Both the position numbers and the translations under genes were made by a program. A model generated the notes under the pieces. That model searched no databases. It worked only from the letters and a program-made list of their open reading frames with translations, and was not told where the DNA came from. Positions 12,001-20,462 of a DNA stretch of 64,000 bases are shown piece after piece. Source of the stretch: Bactericera cockerelli (Eukaryota > Arthropoda > Insecta > Hemiptera > Triozidae); the NCBI GenBank assembly GCA_024516035.1, contig CM044967.1, forward strand, positions 18,636,810 to 18,700,809. The letters are read 5' to 3'. How positions within the stretch are numbered: position 1 is the first letter of the stretch; each line of letters opens with the position of its first letter.

Positions 12001-14817
12001 TACAGTGGCTGCTATTTTATGGCTAGGAAATAAGAAAGGCTGTAAAACACTCAACAACTCAACACTATTGTGCTCTTCTTCTTCTTTTACTCTGTCTTAT
12101 CCCGCTTAAGCAGGGTCGACGTTGTTCAAACTCATGGTTGAGGTTGGTTGGTTTTGGCACACATTTTTTTACGGCTGGATGCCCTTCCTAACGCCAACGA
12201 TTCTATTTGATTCAACGTCCTGTATCTCGACGGGGGTTTTACCCTCCATTCGCTGGGAATCGTACCAGCTACCCACATTAACCTCACCCAGCCTGGGTAG
12301 GGTCGGAATTGCCAGCCTCACCTGTTCGGAGGGAACAGAATTTTCTCTGCAAAAAGTCTGCTTCAACCGGGAATTGAACTAAGGATCTCTGGACTACGGG
12401 CAGTAGTCACAACCGTTACGCCACGGAGGCTAGCAGAGGCATTACAAAAATATCTTAATTTCACCCTTATTTTAGGGCCGGAAGTGTTGTGTTCTTGTTT
12501 CACCAAAAAATAATTCACCCTCTTCTTTCTTGTGCAGATGGAGTCCAAGGATCCTCCGCAGAGTCCACCCAGTCAAGCGGCCATTCCTTCCACCATGCTG
12601 GAGACTTTCAATGACGTTGAAGAAGCCATTGACTTCGCCATGGCCATGCCTTTACCAATAGTCAGTCCCTATCACCATTCCATTGGCGAAGTAAGTACAT
12701 ATCGTACATAAATTACGAGGTAAGTACATATCGTACATAAATTACGAGGTAAGTACATAAATTTTTAGTACATATCGATTTGGTAATCTAGAAGTTGTGG
12801 GTCTACCTATGGGGGTGCCATCAGTGAATGGCTTCTCCCTCATGTCTTTTTCATAAACTTTTTCAATCAATTTACCAATTACAATTGTATTTGTGATGTT
12901 ATATTGTAGATTGTAAATAAATAAATTACCAAAAAAAAGAGGTTTTGGGTTCGAAACCCAGTTAACCTTCTATTTCAGAACCTCTTATTTGAGATTTTGA
13001 CCACGTTATGATTTACCTTGGGATCTTTGCTGGAATAATAGGACTCTTTAAGACTAATCGGGACGTATAAATGTCAAGTGCACTGGTAGTCAAGTGGTTA
13101 ACGCGTTAGTCTGGTAATCCAGGTAGCGTAGGAATCCGTTGGTTCGAATCCCACCCAGTGCACGAATTTTTCCTCATTAATTTGAGTTTGTGACCACATA
13201 TTACATAATAATAAGACTTTGAGGGTTAGGTGGTAGAAAATGCTTTGAGCATTAACCTCGCCTGGTGGTTAACTTCCACTAAAGAGTGTTGTGATTATTA
13301 TTTGGTAATCCAAAGGTAGTGGGTTCAAAACCCAGTTAACCCGCAATCAGTACGGTTGTGAGAGATTTCTCTCACAACCGTATACGTTACCGTGTACTGG
13401 ATACGTTACAAAACCGAACCGTACTGATCCCGGGTTATCCTCCTATTTCAGAACCATCTATTTAAGATTTTGACCACGTCATGATTTATCTTGGGATCTT
13501 TACTGGAATAAGACTCTATAATACTAATCGGGCCGTATAAATAAGACGATATTGTTATTGCTGTTTGAGCTTGTCCGGTGTGCATTATTTTTCATTCAGC
13601 GATTTTGGCAGTTGATGAGCCTAACACATAAATGAAATCAGGTGACAATCTCGTTGAAATAAATCTCAAAAACTTTGACAATAGCAGTAATGAACTAGAA
13701 ATTTTGAAACAATACATTTTGAACAATTTCGGGTTTCAGGCGATGTTTTCACTTAGTTAACCAAGTAAATCTTACTTCTGGTTGCTTGTGTAGTTGTGTA
13801 CTTACTCATGACAGTATAATATATTCTTTAGATAACTATAGTTTGTTCCATTTCGCTGCAAAGTGTATGCAAATCTTCTCGAATAGGTGTCATATTGGTG
13901 TAGGACACTCTACTGTACATACTAATTTCGTGAAAGAAGCCCTCCTCTAGTACTGCATCGAAATTTTAACGCTTTTCCGCTGCATGGCGACTTTGCATTA
14001 ATTTACATTAATTCATCTCTCGGTTAATTTAATTTCAAAATTGAATATTGTTGTTGCAAAAAGTAGGAAAGAAACCACCTCTCTCTCATTTTTAGGTGAA
14101 TAGAATTTTTCACAATTAAAATGAAAATTTAGTGAGGTTATAAGGATTCGCGTGAGTTTTCTACTTGTAGATTTTAACTCAGTAGAGTCTCTGATTAAGG
14201 TTGTTCTTTTTTTTAGTTGACAAATTTTACTGCTCACTCATAATAGTTAAATGATCACTCTTCTGCTGATGGAAAAATCGGGCAGTATAAATAAGGCGAT
14301 ATTATTATTAAAAAAAAAAAAAAACATCTTTGTGTTAATCACTTTCCTGATATCAAACTAGCTCTACTCAAACTCAAACTAGCTTTACTAAATCTACGCT
14401 GAAACCGGGACTTGAACCACCGACCTCCAGGTCTTAAGTCCGCCGCTTTATCGATCAAGTATAAATATTATTTATTTTTTTTTTTAGGTATTTACACTTT
14501 ATTAATAGGACATATTATATACAATACAAATAATTACAAATTAAAATACAATATACCTAATAGAAGAAAAAAATTAAAAATAAATATATAAATATATACA
14601 TAATATATGTCCTAACTAAAGGGCGGGGTTATTCCCTTAGGCAATCTCTTCCACCCAACCCTTTTTTTATAATTATTTTTTATTATTATTATTTATTTTT
14701 ATACAACCCAAAAATTATTATTATTATTTATTCCAGGTGATCCAAATCGTCTGCGCCGAAGAAACTTCCCGAAGTCTGAGCAGTAAGAACCAGGGCACCC
14801 ACTACTACTACGGATGA
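1..14817 (+). CDS. EVA1C: EVA1C-like transmembrane protein with SUEL (galactose-binding) lectin domains, 3' part of gene
   Basis: Joined exons are 1-22, 3179-3328, 7934-8077, 9347-9559, 11097-11215, 12538-12690 and 14737-14817. They total 882 nt, with all phases matching and no internal stop, giving 293 visible residues. The 5' exons lie left of the window. Residues 1-7 end a first SUEL lectin domain. Residues about 13-105 are a complete second one (VACENDILQLEC, IYSASFGRTEYES, ETCLVSYATETVM, CHGKRVCKLA, FGNPCKPESRMYL, VVFTC). Residues 106-176 are an acidic stalk (DEQSEEEENTDEDSPD) with an NVS glycosylation sequon. A hydrophobic helix at about 184-208 (VAIILVVSLIISVLLAVHF) is followed by a basic stop-transfer QKRKK and a tail ending in HYYYG. 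In worms the family member EVA-1 is a Slit-binding guidance co-receptor and mammalian EVA1C has the same plan. Ligand and role here are inferred from family. Confidence 0.9.
841..1045 (-). mobile_element. tRNA-headed SINE, family B
   Basis: This is a reverse-strand copy of the 'GCACTGGTAGTCAAGTGG' family. Its tRNA-like head with long variable arm lies at the right end and its tail CTCTTTAGTG-AAGTAACCACC at the left. It is diverged. Confidence 0.8.
1311..2177. mobile_element. hAT-type non-autonomous element
   Basis: Ends are CAGTGCCGGATTA and TAATCCGGCACTG, flanked by a perfect 8-bp duplication GTGATAAG (1303-1310 and 2178-2185). Subterminal GGGCCCCGCGC blocks are mirrored. A second partial copy of the left end lies inside (1594-1690). 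No transposase is present. Confidence 0.88.
2440..2545 (-). mobile_element. 3' fragment of SINE family D
   Basis: Matches GGGTAGCGCAGAATTA...GCTGCTCAC...AAGCAGCTACTCATTTTTCC of the copy at 62050-62325. The tRNA head is missing. Confidence 0.6.
2868..3040 (-). mobile_element. 5S-rRNA-headed SINE with a tRNA-SINE type tail
   Basis: Read on the minus strand it carries a 5S-like head (GAACCGGTTCTCGTAGGATC is close; ACCGCTAAGCAACGTCCAGC) and then the shared GCCTGGGTTG body. It lies just before the EVA1C exon at 3179. Confidence 0.75.
3179..3328 (+). CDS. EVA1C: EVA1C exon, first half of second SUEL lectin domain
   Basis: The acceptor is ...CATGATAG and the donor AAA/GTGAGT. The exon encodes EFRSKVACENDILQLEC through CPQRQGVPEE. 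An acceptor at 3191 is possible, but the one chosen here keeps phase with exon 1-22 and preserves the conserved linker. Confidence 0.88.
3695..3888 (+). mobile_element. tRNA-headed SINE, family A
   Basis: The head is TGTCCCGGTAGCTCAGTGG with B box GGTTCGAAACC. The body ends GGGCAGTATAAATAAGGCGA followed by (ATT)n. It is a nearly full copy. Confidence 0.9.
3940..4020 (-). mobile_element. 3' fragment of SINE family B
   Basis: Only the tail (CACTCTTAGTGGAAGGTAACC...TTCTACCACCTAA) is present. Confidence 0.7.
4133..6282. mobile_element. Foldback element 1 (about 790-bp inverted arms)
   Basis: Arms 4133-4930 and about 5495-6282 are inverted copies starting CAGTATGTTTCAGAAAAGG. The inner ends carry CAGTGCCGGATA. 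The spacer holds a 5S-headed SINE. Both outer flanks are TATA. Confidence 0.9.
5088..5318 (+). mobile_element. 5S-rRNA-headed SINE
   Basis: A 5S-like GATCACCGAAGTTAAGCAAAG is followed by the shared body (CCAGGCTGGGTGAG, GCGAATGGAATG, ACCCCCGTTATGATATGACC) and ends TTAAACCC-A(n). It sits in the spacer of foldback element 1. Confidence 0.85.
6287..7173. mobile_element. Foldback element 2 (about 380-bp inverted arms)
   Basis: Arms begin CAGGGTCTTCATAAAGTCTC and end with its mirror GAAGACCCTG. TATA lies on both sides. No coding capacity is seen. Confidence 0.9.
7178..7618. mobile_element. Foldback element 3 (about 150-bp inverted arms)
   Basis: Ends are CAGGGTGGTCCAGAAAGTTT and its mirror. TATA lies on both sides. 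Tc1/mariner-like TA targeting is likely; no transposase is present. Confidence 0.9.
7623..7890 (+). repeat. Intron block duplicated at 8393-8493, with a SINE inside
   Basis: CAATGACAGGTTACATAATT and CTTATGCTAGTTTC...GGCTGTCGTCATCCCACACT recur at 8393-8493 without the SINE, which shows the pre-insertion state. Confidence 0.85.
7656..7822 (+). mobile_element. tRNA-headed SINE, family C
   Basis: The head is GACCTCAGTAGCTTGATCGA with a TGT (Thr-type) anticodon loop and B box GGTTCAAGT. The tail is GATATCACGAAAGTGATTAA. Target duplication TTCATAATA. Confidence 0.88.
7934..8077 (+). CDS. EVA1C: EVA1C exon, second half of SUEL lectin domain
   Basis: The acceptor is TTATTCCAG and the donor TGTG/GTGAGT. 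The exon encodes TCLVSYATETVMQLCHG to MYLRVVFTC, with the conserved cysteines. It ends in phase 1. The flanking intron sequence is duplicated on both sides (7623-7890 and 8393-8493). Confidence 0.92.
8141..8390 (-). mobile_element. Non-autonomous Helitron
   Basis: Read on the minus strand it begins TCTATCTATACTTGT, and ends with hairpin GCCCGCAAAGCGGGC, then CTAG, between A and T. A second copy lies at 22853-23083. Confidence 0.75.
8704..8795 (+). CDS. Diverged duplicate of the EVA1C stalk exon; possible alternative last exon
   Basis: This stretch aligns with the exon at 9347 at base and protein level: VLRELLDEQNEEEKQ against VLRDFFDEQSEEEEN. It ends ...PDVEVNREDV then TAG. The original acceptor AG is not conserved, but an AG at 8702-8703 after a pyrimidine-rich tract would join the phase-1 end of exon 7934-8077 in frame. 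An AATAAA lies at 8858. Used this way it gives a two-lectin protein without the membrane helix. It could equally be a dead duplicate. The duplication is seen; use in mRNA is inference. Confidence 0.5.
8985..9172 (-). mobile_element. Chimeric tRNA SINE, family I (internally deleted)
   Basis: The tail CTTTGCCTTCTCCCAAATC...AACCTCATGCTTGAGG and head remnant GTCACAACCGTTACGCCACGG are present; the central body is missing. Confidence 0.75.
9347..9559 (+). CDS. EVA1C: EVA1C exon, acidic juxtamembrane stalk
   Basis: The acceptor is TTCCACAG and the donor GATG/GTAAGA. The exon encodes VPRKVLRDFFDEQSEEEE, a low-complexity acidic stalk and HNVSRSETLD. It is GC-rich compared with its surroundings. Its last 33 bases plus the donor are repeated in tandem downstream. 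Confidence 0.9.
9527..9781 (+). repeat. 53-bp tandem array carrying the EVA1C exon end and donor
   Basis: Five copies begin at 9527, 9580, 9633, 9686 and 9734. The first is the exon end itself; the rest are intronic but keep CCGCTCAG, AAACTCTAGATG and GTAAG. A diverged sixth copy lies at 10489-10552. The last unit runs straight into a SINE. Confidence 0.9.
9773..10045 (+). mobile_element. tRNA-like SINE, family F
   Basis: The head remnant CTTGCCATGCGGAAGG with B box GGTTTCGATCC is followed by AAGGGATACCTTCCGG, ACCACAAGCGTCTACAGTAG and GGCTGTGAAACA. It joins directly to the last unit of the 53-bp array. Confidence 0.8.
10089..10268 (+). mobile_element. tRNA-headed SINE, family E
   Basis: The head is CAACCTCCGTGGCTCAGTGG with GGTTCAAATCC. 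The body GAAAGCGGTTCCGGGGCACA ends ACCTTTTAAAAAA. Other copies are at 30817 and 34368. Confidence 0.88.
10300..10440 (+). mobile_element. 5'-truncated family I SINE
   Basis: Contains CTCAGGCTGGGTGAGGTTCA, CCCCCCGTCCAGAATAA and ACCAAATAGAATCAACTGG, the 'type 2' tail of the shared-body SINEs. Confidence 0.65.
11097..11215 (+). CDS. EVA1C: EVA1C exon, transmembrane helix
   Basis: The acceptor is AAATTACAG and the donor CAG/GTAGAG. The exon encodes DSNGEEDLLPMVA, a hydrophobic run of about 22 residues and then WQQKRKKQ. The positive-inside rule puts the following exons in the cytoplasm. Confidence 0.9.
11660..12060 (+). mobile_element. Family F SINE interrupted by a family G repeat
   Basis: Family F sequence occupies 11660-11812 and resumes at about 11995. 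Between lies a family G unit (CTCACGATGGTTGATCGCAC ... CTACATCAACAACAAC). Family G recurs at 31195 and 55960 and ends in (CAA)n; it has no recognisable tRNA head. Confidence 0.75.
12065..12431 (-). mobile_element. Chimeric tRNA SINE, family I, near full length
   Basis: From the right: tRNA-like head CCTCCGTGGCGTAACGGTTG, the shared body with CCCAGCGAATGGAGGGTAAA, then the tail CAACCTCAACCATGAG and (AAG)n. Confidence 0.85.
12538..12690 (+). CDS. EVA1C: EVA1C exon, cytoplasmic tail
   Basis: The acceptor is CTTGTGCAG and the donor GAA/GTAAGT. The exon encodes MESKDPPQSPPSQAAIPST to VSPYHHSIGE in phase 0. The donor segment is repeated twice more at 29-bp intervals. Confidence 0.88.
12691..12765 (+). 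repeat. 29-bp tandem repeat of an EVA1C donor
   Basis: GTAAGTACAT starts at 12691 (the real donor), 12720 and 12749. The first two units are identical over 29 bases and the third is partial. Confidence 0.9.
12946..13562 (+). mobile_element. Family A' SINE pieces with inserted elements
   Basis: Two 5'-truncated family A variants (12946-13076 and 13303-13562) flank a full family B SINE (13079-13298). The second A' copy is itself split by a small hairpin element at 13346-13428 (ends ATCAGTACGGTT and AACCGTACTGAT). Confidence 0.75.
13079..13298 (+). mobile_element. tRNA-headed SINE, family B, full length
   Basis: GCACTGGTAGTCAAGTGGTT heads an 83-nt tRNA-like module with a long variable arm and GGTTCGAATCCCACCCAGTG. 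The body GAGCATTAACCTCGCCTGGT ends at ACTAAAGAGT. Confidence 0.9.
14320..14467 (-). mobile_element. tRNA-headed SINE, family C
   Basis: Minus-strand copy of the GACCTCAGTAGCTTGATCGA family. It is truncated at the head end (AAGTCCGCCGCTTTATCGAT then other sequence). Confidence 0.75.
14488..14670. mobile_element. LINE-like 3' tail, family M
   Basis: Carries GGACATATTATATACAATAC and TGTCCTAACTAAAGGGCGGG...CTCTTCCACCCAACCC. Related copies lie at 34072, 37975, 49015, 52780, 62335 and 63935. Confidence 0.6.
14737..14817 (+). CDS. EVA1C: EVA1C last coding exon
   Basis: The acceptor is TTATTCCAG. The exon encodes VIQIVCAEETSRSLSSKNQ and GTHYYYG, then TGA. A minisatellite starts about 120 bases after the stop. 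Confidence 0.85.
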   Translation: MIQIVCAEETSRSLSSKNQGTHYYYG

Positions 14818-14934
14818 CACGAGCCAAGCGGTCTGCCAGTGAGAGCTCAGGTTGCTCAGGTCTCGCCCCCTGGCGCCATCAAGGCGCCAGTCATCCACAC
14901 CAAGAGCCGGACCTACTGCTTTTGATCCCGAGAG

Positions 14935-16570
14935 GAAACTATCCACACACTCAAAACATACCATTATTGTTAATTCTTGTACATACCAATTTTGAACCAA
15001 AAGTGGTACAACTGGAAAGTAATCGGAAAGTATTCTTCCTGAAGCCAAAATTAAACAATGAATCACTCTAAACTTACCTACCGTTATTGTTAATCTAGGA
15101 TATATCTACTTATTTTGAACCAAAAGTGGGACTGAAGCCAAAATTAAACTATCCACACACTCAAAACATAACCATTATTGTTAATCTTGTACATACCAAT
15201 TGTGAACCAAAAGTGGGACAGCGGGAAAGTATTGTTCTTTAAGCCAAAATTAAACTATCAACACACGCAAAACATACCATTATTGTTAATCTTGTACATA
15301 CCAATAATTGTGAACCAAAAGTGGGACAACGGGAAAGTATTGTTCCTGAAGCCAAAATTAAACTATCAACACACTCAAAACATACCATTATTGTTAATCT
15401 TGTATATACCAATTTTGAACCAAAAGTGGGACGGAAGCCAAAATTAAATAATAAACCACTCTAAACTTACCTACGATTATTGTTAATTTTGGATATACCA
15501 ATTTTGAACCAAAAGTGGGACATCTAGAAAGTATTGTTCCTGAAGCCAAAATGAACCACTCTAAACACTCTAACAATGAACCACTCTAAACTTACTTACG
15601 ATTATTGTTAATCTTGGATATACTGATTTTGAACCAAAAGTGGGACAACGGGAAGGTATTGTTCCTGAAGCCAAAATAAACCACTCTAAACAATCTAACA
15701 ATGAACCACTCTAAACTTACTTACCATTATTGTTATCTTGTACATACCAATGGTGAACCAAAAGTGGGACAACTGGGAGGTATTGTTCCTGAAGCCAAAA
15801 TTAAACAATGAACCACTCTAAACTTACCTACCATTATTGTTAATCTTGGATATACTGATTTTGAACCAAAAGTGGGATAACTGGAAAGTATTGTTTCTGA
15901 AGCCAAAAATAAACAATGAACCACTTTAAACTTACTTACGATTATTGTTAATCTTGGATATACTGATTTTGAACCAAAAGTGGGACTGAAGCCAAAATTA
16001 AACCATGAACCACTCTAAACTTACCTATCATTATTGTTAATCTTGGATATAGTGATTTTGAACCAAAAGTGGGACTGAAGCCAAAATTAAACAATGAACC
16101 ACTCTAATCTTTCTTACCTACCATTATTGTTAATCTCGGATATACTGATTTTGAACCAAAAGTAGGGACATTTGGTTTTTGAACCGAAAATGAAAGTAGG
16201 TATGTATCAAAAAATCCAAAATTTTCATTACTGTTAATTTTGACCATACAAATTTTGAACCAAAAGTGAAACAACTGGGAAGTTTCATTTGTTTCTGAAC
16301 TCAAAATGAAACTATCAAACTCTCAAATTTACCATTATTGTTAGTCTTTTACCTTCCAATTTTAAACCAAAAGTGAGAATTTTTGCGTTCAAATCCAAAA
16401 TAAAAACTAACAAACTCTCAATATTACCATTATTGTTGGTCTTGGACATACTGATTTTGAACCAAAATTGTGATAACTTGGAAATTCTGCTTTTGAACCG
16501 AAAATGAAACTAAGTATCAAAATTCACCACAACCTATTGGTAATTTTGGACTTATCGACCTTGAACTGAA
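14935..16570. repeat. Minisatellite downstream of the EVA1C stop
   Basis: Units of roughly 70-140 bp repeat the core TTTTGAACCAAAAGTGGGAC with TACCATTATTGTTAATCTTG. There are about 16 copies, and those right of 16140 are more diverged. It probably lies in or just after the 3' UTR. Confidence 0.85.
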
Positions 16571-16930
16571 AGAACAACTACAAGGTAGAAACCTTGTTAT
16601 ATATAAACAGGCTAATTGACAAAAGCCTTCAGAACCATGTAAATAGAAGTCGTAATTTTTTATCTGTTTTTTCGACTTGCTCAACAGTTAACAATAGTTA
16701 CCTACAATAAAAATAGTAAAATTGTCTTTCAAACCATCTCACTTTTTCCAATTTAGAGTTATTTTGGGTCCTTTTTTGATGTTATTGATCTCTTAATTAA
16801 AGTCTCCTGAACTTGTGTGTTTAACAATGAGAGAAAAGGCGAGAAATGAGCGTACTAGGTTTACAGTGAAAGTCGGTGCTTTGGCAAAGGAAATACAAGA
16901 GAATAGGTTGAGATGGTTTGGACATATGTA

Positions 16931-18443
16931 GGGGAAGGTCTGCCAAAACCGGGTACTTAGTTTTCTAGGCCATCTAGTTGAAAAGCCATTATCATCAGCT
17001 AAGCAAATTAAACTGAAAAACATTCACAACTTTATTGGCTATCTAAATTTGAAAACGATACGTCACTATGTATTGCCATTTTTTGTTAAATTTATTTTTT
17101 TCAAAAAAAGTCAAAGTACCCGGTTCTGTCAACCCGGTCTTTCAGAACCGGGTACTGGGTATGACAGAACCGGGTACCCCTATATTTCCTATGAAAGACA
17201 TTGATAAAAAGTTCAATGATATTTATTGAAACGAACTTTAACATTTTTTATTTTTATTTATGAGCACAAGTAATTTCAATGTAAAAAATAATTATTTTTC
17301 GAATGGCAAACAAATTTTGAACCTAAATTTTAGAAAAATAAAATAGGAAACACACTTCTAGGTATTCATAAAGGAAAACTTACAACTATCTTTCTTGACA
17401 TTGTAAAAAATAACTAGAATAGGAATTGTACTAAAATATTAGAATATTTGTTTAAAAAAAACAATAGGTAGGTAATAAAAAAGGAGAAATAATAGTGATT
17501 TCACACACTTAAAGAATATTGATAGCCAGCGTCGATGGCATGTTGAATACACCGGTTCCCTTCAGAACACCGAAGTTAAGCGACATCCAGCGAGGTTAAG
17601 ACTTGGATGGGTGACCATTTAAATTCTAATTCTCGTGACGCTGGCTTTTCCCGGCCCCACTCAGGCTGGGTGAGGTCAATGTGAGTAGCAGGTTTGTGAG
17701 TTTCCTGCGAATGGAGGGTAAAACCCCCGTCGTGATATGACCATGGCAGTTGAAAGCGACGTTAAACCCCACAAAAAAAAAAAAAAAAAAAAAAAAAAGA
17801 ATATTGATCATCTTGAGTTACATTAAAATATAAAAAATAATTGAATGACATTACAAAATAATATGTAGCAGGTCCCAATTTGCTCACCTACTTAACTTCA
17901 ATACCTTCCCTGAAAAAATCTCCAGAGACATATCAAAGACAACTTAAAAAAATGTAAGTACTTAAAAAACACACAACAATAAGGAAAAAATAGGCTGCTC
18001 AAATCGGGTACCTGAAAATCTGTACTGATCTTTACCCGGTTTTATCAACCCCAAAGTACCCGGTATGAACAGACTCATGACTTTCTGTAAAAAATATTGA
18101 ATAACCAAGACATGCAAAACGATATTAAAAAGATTTTATTATGATATGAAATAACACTTCTTAAGTAACAGCTCTACACACTTACCATGAATTTTCAGCA
18201 CAAATAGCTGTTAAAAGTCACTCGATAACTGTGGGTTCGAAAATAAGGAAATAACACGAGCAAAACTTGAACCTCAAATCAGAGCGAAATGACTCGAAAT
18301 GAAATTGGTTTGTTTACAAAAGTTACGCTCTGCTAGGAAGAGATTTTAGTTTCTGTAATCAGTTCATTGATGGCATTAACGGTATCGTCGGAAACAGTGG
18401 TACCCGGTATTAGCAGACTACCCGGTTTTAGCAAACCTTCCCC
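16931..18443. mobile_element. TA-flanked element with repeated CCGGGT motifs
   Basis: Ends are GGGGAAGGTCTGCCAAAACC and its mirror (two differences), flanked by TA on both sides. GTACCCGGT(T/A) or its complement recurs near both ends (16950, 17117-17175, 18003-18070, 18408-18425). A 5S-headed SINE is nested inside. Confidence 0.8.
17527..17790 (+). mobile_element. 5S-rRNA-headed SINE, best copy
   Basis: The 5S-like head keeps the internal promoter pieces GAAGTTAAGCGACATCC and GACTTGGATGGGTGACCA. Then come the shared body (ACTCAGGCTGGGTGAGGTC, GCGAATGGAGGGTAAAACCC), CATGGCAGTTGAAAGCGACG and a poly(A) of about 23. Confidence 0.9.
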
Positions 18444-18659
18444 TATAGAGCGAAGAGAGAAAAAACATGTGAGTAAGAGAATAGAAGGATTTGAAAAGAG
18501 TGGTGAAAAAAAGAGGGGGAGACAGAATATGTGATGGAGAGACAAATTTGAGGAAGAGCAATCAGAAGAGCAAACAGAGAAAATTCGGAGGAAAAAGGAG
18601 GCACTAAACAGAACAATATGGCAGGAAAAGCATCATGAAGCAATTGAGGACCCCAAGTA

Positions 18660-20460
18660 AGTTATGGGAAAGTCAAACAGAAAGAAGAGAAGAAGACTTT
18701 AAAGTTTTTCAATTAAAATGCATTACTTGAAATCAGCTCACAACTTAAATTAAAAATCCTCTCAATATCTCTTTATCAAATTATTATATTGTTTTAGGCT
18801 GTTATTAAAAAAAAGATTGAGCCTTAATTTAACATCTGTAATTTTTTTGTATTATTGGGGGCCCTACAATAGTTTTTCTTTGATTTTATTTGAATAATTG
18901 TAATCAGCCCTATCATTTCATAATGTATTCTCTTTGATAGAAAATTATATCTAGTGGCCCTTTTGTTGGGCCCCAAATAGGACTTTTATGACTTTATAGT
19001 ATATAACTTATCCTTTTCTCTAATTTGTCATCCCACGATATATTTTTTTTCAACCCATTTGGGGCTCCACATTCTTATAAAGGGCTAAGATTTTTTAGGC
19101 CATTCAGACCTTGTTTGTAACTATAATATTACAGATGATGTAAATAATTTATATTTAATGAATAGGTATAAATATTACATAATCTGTAATTACAACCAAA
19201 CCTTGTTTGGTTATCATATGCACTGGTAATCAAGTGGTGCTGTCAGCATTAAGCTCGCCTGGTGGTTACTTCCACTAAAGAGTATTATTATTATCATATG
19301 AGCAAAACGGTGCTTAACGGGCCTGACTCGAAATAAATGTGTTGGTGCTCGCCTGGTCCGATTGTGATTCTCTCTTCGCCAGAGCTGGGGTCAAATAAAC
19401 CTGACGTCCCTTTGGCTTTGAAGCTCAGAGTTGCAGTAATTCAAGTTTTCTGATGGCATGAACATTCGGAACTACTGCCTGCTGATGAGAGTCAATTGGT
19501 TCGAAACAGCTGTCTAGTGACAAATAGAACTTCTTACTTTTTTTGTTGTTTTTTACATAGGTATTTCATACTGACTGATTGACGTTACATGATCCAAAAC
19601 TTATCATTCTATTATTTTAAATTGTTTCCACGCCATTACTCATATTATATTGTCTTCTTGTATCGAGTTTAACACGAGATTTTGTTTAAATAAAAGATAT
19701 CCAACCAATTTGTGATTATAGTGTAACCCTTAATGATTCTGTTACTTGTCATTTTACTTTTCTATTTTCAGCAGAAAACGGTTTGTTTTGTCCGTTATTC
19801 TAACTAGAATGTTAGAGAATTGTTCATGGACGAAATTCAATTCTCATATTGAGGATGGTAGCGCGGCCGGTGCTAAGGAGCTGCGAAACTGTAGCAGCAG
19901 CACCCCCACACGAAAAAGAAAATGAGAAGATTTTCTCAAGTTCTAGCTCGTACACAATAAAAATGATCACACATTTCTAGAATAATGAATGCATAATTAA
20001 TATGATTGACATAGTAAACAAACTCAAATTCTTTAGATACTGAAAGAGCTACATTATAAATCCCATTTAAGTCCGGTTTTTGTGGCAGCACCGCCAAAAC
20101 ATTTTCCCACCGGCCGCGTCTGGTACGGTCTATTAGGTTCAAACCCTTACATAATCCTGGGAAGCATATCATGAAGATCATTTAAGAGTACATAATAATA
20201 TTTGAAAATTATGTGTTAGTTCTAGAAATTTTGTAAAAGGTACCTACAATATACGTGCGTCGAAAAGTCTAAATTAGGCTGATTATTCTTTCTCATAAGA
20301 CGGGTCATGTCCAGTTTAAACATAGCCGGGACAAGACAAGTTATTTTCCCCATTTAAAATTTTGACCATATATTATTATAATACGTCTTACTGCTGGAAT
20401 AATGAGACTTTTTAGTTCTGGTCGAGCAGCAGAAATAGGGCAATATTATTATTACGATTA
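18660..20460. other. Intergenic AT-rich DNA with SINE fragments
   Basis: No gene is seen. A family B fragment lies at 19205-19296 and a degenerate tail with (ATT)n at 20320-20460. The rest shows no structure I recognise. Confidence 0.5.
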
Positions 20461-20462
20461 TA

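Larger units (their letters stand above)
16831..18660 (+). pseudogene. LINE reverse-transcriptase C-terminus, split by a DNA element
   Basis: 16828-16929 reads MREKARNERTRF then QENRLRWFGHM; after the inserted element (16931-18443) it continues RREKKHVSKRIEGFEKSG, KKRGRQNM, a stop, then WRDK and ends WQEKHHEAIEDPK. RLRWFGHM...RRIEG...RGR is the common C-terminal signature of many non-LTR retrotransposon ORFs. It is broken by a stop, a frame change and the insertion. Confidence 0.75.

Noticed and set aside
17527..17645. A 5S rRNA gene
   Set aside because: Only part of 5S is conserved, it is fused to a SINE body with poly(A), and similar fusions lie at 2868, 5088 and 33003.
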